From positions 1 through 25,510 of the forward strand of contig JABMPI010000438.1 in the NCBI GenBank assembly GCA_013203755.1: a DNA stretch of 25,510 nucleotides. The letters are read 5' to 3'. The notes under the pieces are model-generated. The model did no database searches. It was not told the DNA's origin and saw only the letters and a list, made by a program, of their open reading frames with translations. Shown here piece by piece: positions 25,406 to 25,510 of this stretch. The position numbers were made by a program, and so were the translations under genes. This DNA comes from Bacteroidota bacterium. GTDB lineage: Bacteria > Bacteroidota > Bacteroidia > Bacteroidales > Prolixibacteraceae. Every line of letters begins with the position of its first letter. The stretch's first letter is position 1.

Positions 25406-25510
25406 TGCCATTTTATGATGTTATAGTTGTTGGAGGAGGACATGCCGGATGCGAAGCAGCAGCAGCAGCAGCTAATTTGGGTTCCAAAACATTGCTGATT
25501 ACAATGGACA
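25402..25510 (+). CDS. mnmG: tRNA uridine-5-carboxymethylaminomethyl modification enzyme MnmG, N-terminal part
   Basis: The first 36 codons of mnmG (gidA) run off the window. The translation begins MMPFYDVIVVGGGHAGCEA and carries the FAD-binding GGGHAG dinucleotide motif followed by an Ala run (a GCA repeat in DNA). MnmG works with MnmE to add carboxymethylaminomethyl groups to the wobble uridine of several tRNAs. Two ATGs in a row at 25402 and 25405 could start it; the first overlaps the ybeY stop as ATGA. Confidence 0.95.
   Translation, partial: MMPFYDVIVVGGGHAGCEAAAAAANLGSKTLLITMD

Noticed and set aside
25456..25472. GCA trinucleotide repeat in mnmG as a contingency locus
   Set aside because: The repeat is in frame, short, and encodes the Ala run after the FAD-binding motif that is normal for MnmG.

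Overview
The window reads as a chromosome segment from a low-GC member of the Bacteroidota, probably an environmental Bacteroidales/Marinilabiliales-type bacterium. Supporting signs are many Cys-lipidated lipoproteins with S-C or A-C lipoboxes, families typical of the phylum (DUF4292, DUF4175, an EnvC-like protein with coiled coil plus degenerate LytM domain, a YbeY with GYKD in place of GYDH), no Shine-Dalgarno-like sites where I inspected starts, and TAnnTTTG-type -7 promoter boxes. The order assignment is an inference.

Layout. (1) 1-2197, minus strand: at least three tandem copies of an about 334-residue beta-propeller-like lipoprotein gene; the middle copy is frameshifted at an 11-base homopolymer and the leftmost runs off the window. 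(2) 2294-6848, minus: a YtcJ-type amidohydrolase lipoprotein, a Sad/YneI-like aldehyde dehydrogenase, a pirin/YhaK protein and an OsmC-family protein; a 163-bp element bounded by perfect 22-bp inverted repeats lies between the last two. (3) 7009-8187, plus: a Crp/Fnr-type regulator with a good intrinsic terminator, then a small two-helix membrane protein. (4) 8192-13824, minus: EnvC-like protein, DUF4292 lipoprotein, TPR lipoprotein, dUTPase and HemW. (5) 14015-18211: a plus-strand VanZ-like protein converges with a minus-strand set (polysaccharide flippase, rpiB, lutB-like, Rrf2 regulator). (6) 18282-20839: glutaminyl cyclase-like lipoprotein (plus), then ruvB and a lone receiver-domain response regulator (minus). 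(7) 21278-25510, plus: DUF4175 membrane/coiled-coil protein, RsbW-type ATPase, ybeY and the start of mnmG, all overlapping end to start.

Most of the window is housekeeping: nucleotide pool (dut), haem-chaperone radical SAM (hemW), pentose phosphate (rpiB), Holliday junction migration (ruvB), rRNA and tRNA maturation (ybeY, mnmG), and cell-envelope work (EnvC-like, DUF4292, TPR, flippase). The more unusual places are the homopolymer-broken lipoprotein array, the inverted-repeat element at 6268-6430, a strongly degenerate LytM domain, and a 438-bp AT-rich gap at 20840-21277 where the dominant gene direction flips from minus to plus and G/C skew appears to change sign, a possible replication-origin region. 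I found no clear new defence or mobile system, and no tRNA, rRNA or CRISPR array.
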